Below, piece by piece: positions 5,627-6,432 of a stretch of DNA of 6,432 bases. Numbering within the stretch: position 1 is the stretch's first letter; every line of letters starts with the position of its first letter. The notes below the pieces were generated by a model. That model made no database searches and was not told where the DNA came from. It worked only from the letters and a program-made list of their open reading frames with translations. A program made the position numbers and the translations under genes. This DNA is from Methanoregula sp. (GTDB taxonomy: Archaea > Halobacteriota > Methanomicrobia > Methanomicrobiales > Methanospirillaceae), in the NCBI GenBank assembly GCA_028705545.1, contig JAQWDG010000013.1, forward strand, positions 8,908 through 15,339. Direction: 5' to 3'.

Positions 5627-6432
5627 ATGAAGTACTGGTTTCTTCCTGTTGTGTTCATCGTAATTGCATTCCTGGTCTGCGCCGGCTGTACAGAGAGCGC
5701 TCCTTCAGTAACGCCTTCAGGGAACAATGTATCTGTACCCGGTGCGGGTAACACAAAGACTGTCTACGTTGTCGGTATCGATGGAGATTACTTCCCGTAC
5801 TCGTATATCGATTCGAACGGCAACCCCACCGGGTTTGATGTCGAGTCGATCCAGTGGATTGCAAAAGATCAGGGTTTTGACGTGACGATCCAGCCGATGG
5901 CCTGGGACGGCATCATCCCGGCGCTCCAGGCAAAGAAGATCGATATGGTCTATTCGGGCATGACAAAGACTCCTGAGAGAATGGAGCAGGTCAACTTCTC
6001 CAAGACCTACTGGGTAGTCAACCAGGCACTTGCCGCACGGAACAGTTCTTCGGTTACGATGGATGACGTCCTTGCCGGGAAAGTCACCATCGGGACCCAG
6101 CGCGGCTGTTCGGCCAACACGTGGATTGAGAACAATCTCATAAAGAACGGTACGCTTGCCAGCAGCAACCTCACGTTATACGACAACTTCCCGCTCGCGC
6201 TCGCCGATCTTTCGAATGGCCGGACCGATGTCGTGATGTTCGATGAACCGGTCGTTGTCCATGCAATCAGGGACCAGCCGATGAAAAAGATTGGCGTGAT
6301 CGACACGGACGAGGCCTTCGGTATCGCGGTCCGCAAGGACGACACCGCACTTCTCGATTCGCTTAATACCGGTCTCGACCACCTGATGGCTTCCGACAAG
6401 TGGAAAGAACTGATCCAGAAGTACGACATGCA
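5627..6432 (+). CDS. ABC transporter substrate-binding lipoprotein, family 3 (amino-acid type), 3' truncated by window
   Basis: An open frame of 268 complete codons runs to the window end without a stop. Residues 1-20 are a signal peptide: MKYW, then a hydrophobic core (FLPVVFIVIAFLV) and CAGC with Cys21 as the likely lipidated residue, followed by a Thr/Ser/Pro/Gly/Asn-rich linker to about 43. The mature domain shows the order typical of solute-binding family 3: DGDYFPYSYIDSNGNPTGFDVE at 52-73 (with the Pro-Tyr and Gly-Phe-Asp marks), WDGIIPALQAKKIDMVYSGM at 93-112, TPERMEQVNFSKTYW at 115-129 with Arg118 in the place of the arginine that binds the ligand carboxylate, and NGRTDVVMFDEPV in the second lobe. 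It is expected to be anchored outside the membrane and to pass an amino acid or similar small ligand to a permease. Transporter genes would be expected just downstream. It is divergent from ppk1; the start is fixed by the signal peptide. Confidence 0.93.
   Translation, partial: MKYWFLPVVFIVIAFLVCAGCTESAPSVTPSGNNVSVPGAGNTKTVYVVGIDGDYFPYSYIDSNGNPTGFDVESIQWIAKDQGFDVTIQPMAWDGIIPALQAKKIDMVYSGMTKTPERMEQVNFSKTYWVVNQALAARNSSSVTMDDVLAGKVTIGTQRGCSANTWIENNLIKNGTLASSNLTLYDNFPLALADLSNGRTDVVMFDEPVVVHAIRDQPMKKIGVIDTDEAFGIAVRKDDTALLDSLNTGLDHLMASDKWKELIQKYDM

Noticed and set aside
5586..5630. Short plus-strand frame TTG 5586 to TGA overlapping the lipoprotein ATG, as a possible leader peptide
   Set aside because: The AGGAGG upstream is 14 bases away, too far for normal initiation, and the probable TATA box lies inside this frame, so it would not be in the transcript.
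6007..6429. Minus-strand open frame of 140 codons opposite the binding-protein gene
   Set aside because: It is the shadow of the family 3 binding-protein frame, which has a signal peptide and ordered family motifs.

Overview
The window looks like chromosomal DNA from an archaeon, most likely a methanogen of the Methanomicrobia (a Methanoregula-like genome is my guess from protein style). Pointers are the archaeal ribosome-binding sequences of the GGTGAT type, T-tract rather than hairpin gene ends, TATA-like boxes about 25-50 bases ahead of start codons, and a short archaeal-type lipoprotein signal. The assignment to a genus is inference only. No rRNA, tRNA, CRISPR array or mobile element was seen.

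Layout. Bases 1-99 hold the last 32 codons of an unidentified plus-strand gene. A short convergent spacer (100-156) carries T-rich tracts for both strands. Bases 157-5445 are filled by three tightly packed minus-strand genes, transcribed from right to left: polyphosphate kinase ppk1 (5445-3349), a CHAD-HD fusion protein (3362-1752) and a Ppx/GppA exopolyphosphatase (about 1755-157). ppk1 overlaps the CHAD gene by 14 bases, and the CHAD stop codon overlaps the probable first codon of ppx. A 181-base divergent spacer (5446-5626) separates this operon from a plus-strand gene for a secreted amino-acid-type ABC transporter binding lipoprotein (5627 to beyond the window end).

How the genes work together. 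PPK1 makes inorganic polyphosphate from ATP and Ppx degrades it. The middle protein joins a CHAD domain, a family known to bind polyphosphate, to an HD domain that aligns residue by residue with the C-terminal HD domain of the neighbouring Ppx. The operon therefore looks like a synthesis, binding and breakdown module for polyphosphate. The binding-protein gene is probably the first gene of a separate uptake operon.

Most noteworthy points: (1) the CHAD-HD fusion, in effect a Ppx whose actin-like catalytic half has been replaced by a polyphosphate-binding half; (2) the lack of any ATG, GTG or TTG start that would include the first phosphate-binding loop of Ppx, which suggests an ATA start overlapping the preceding TAA stop, or a sequence error; (3) a motif CTGTAWATWC occurring three times in the divergent spacer.
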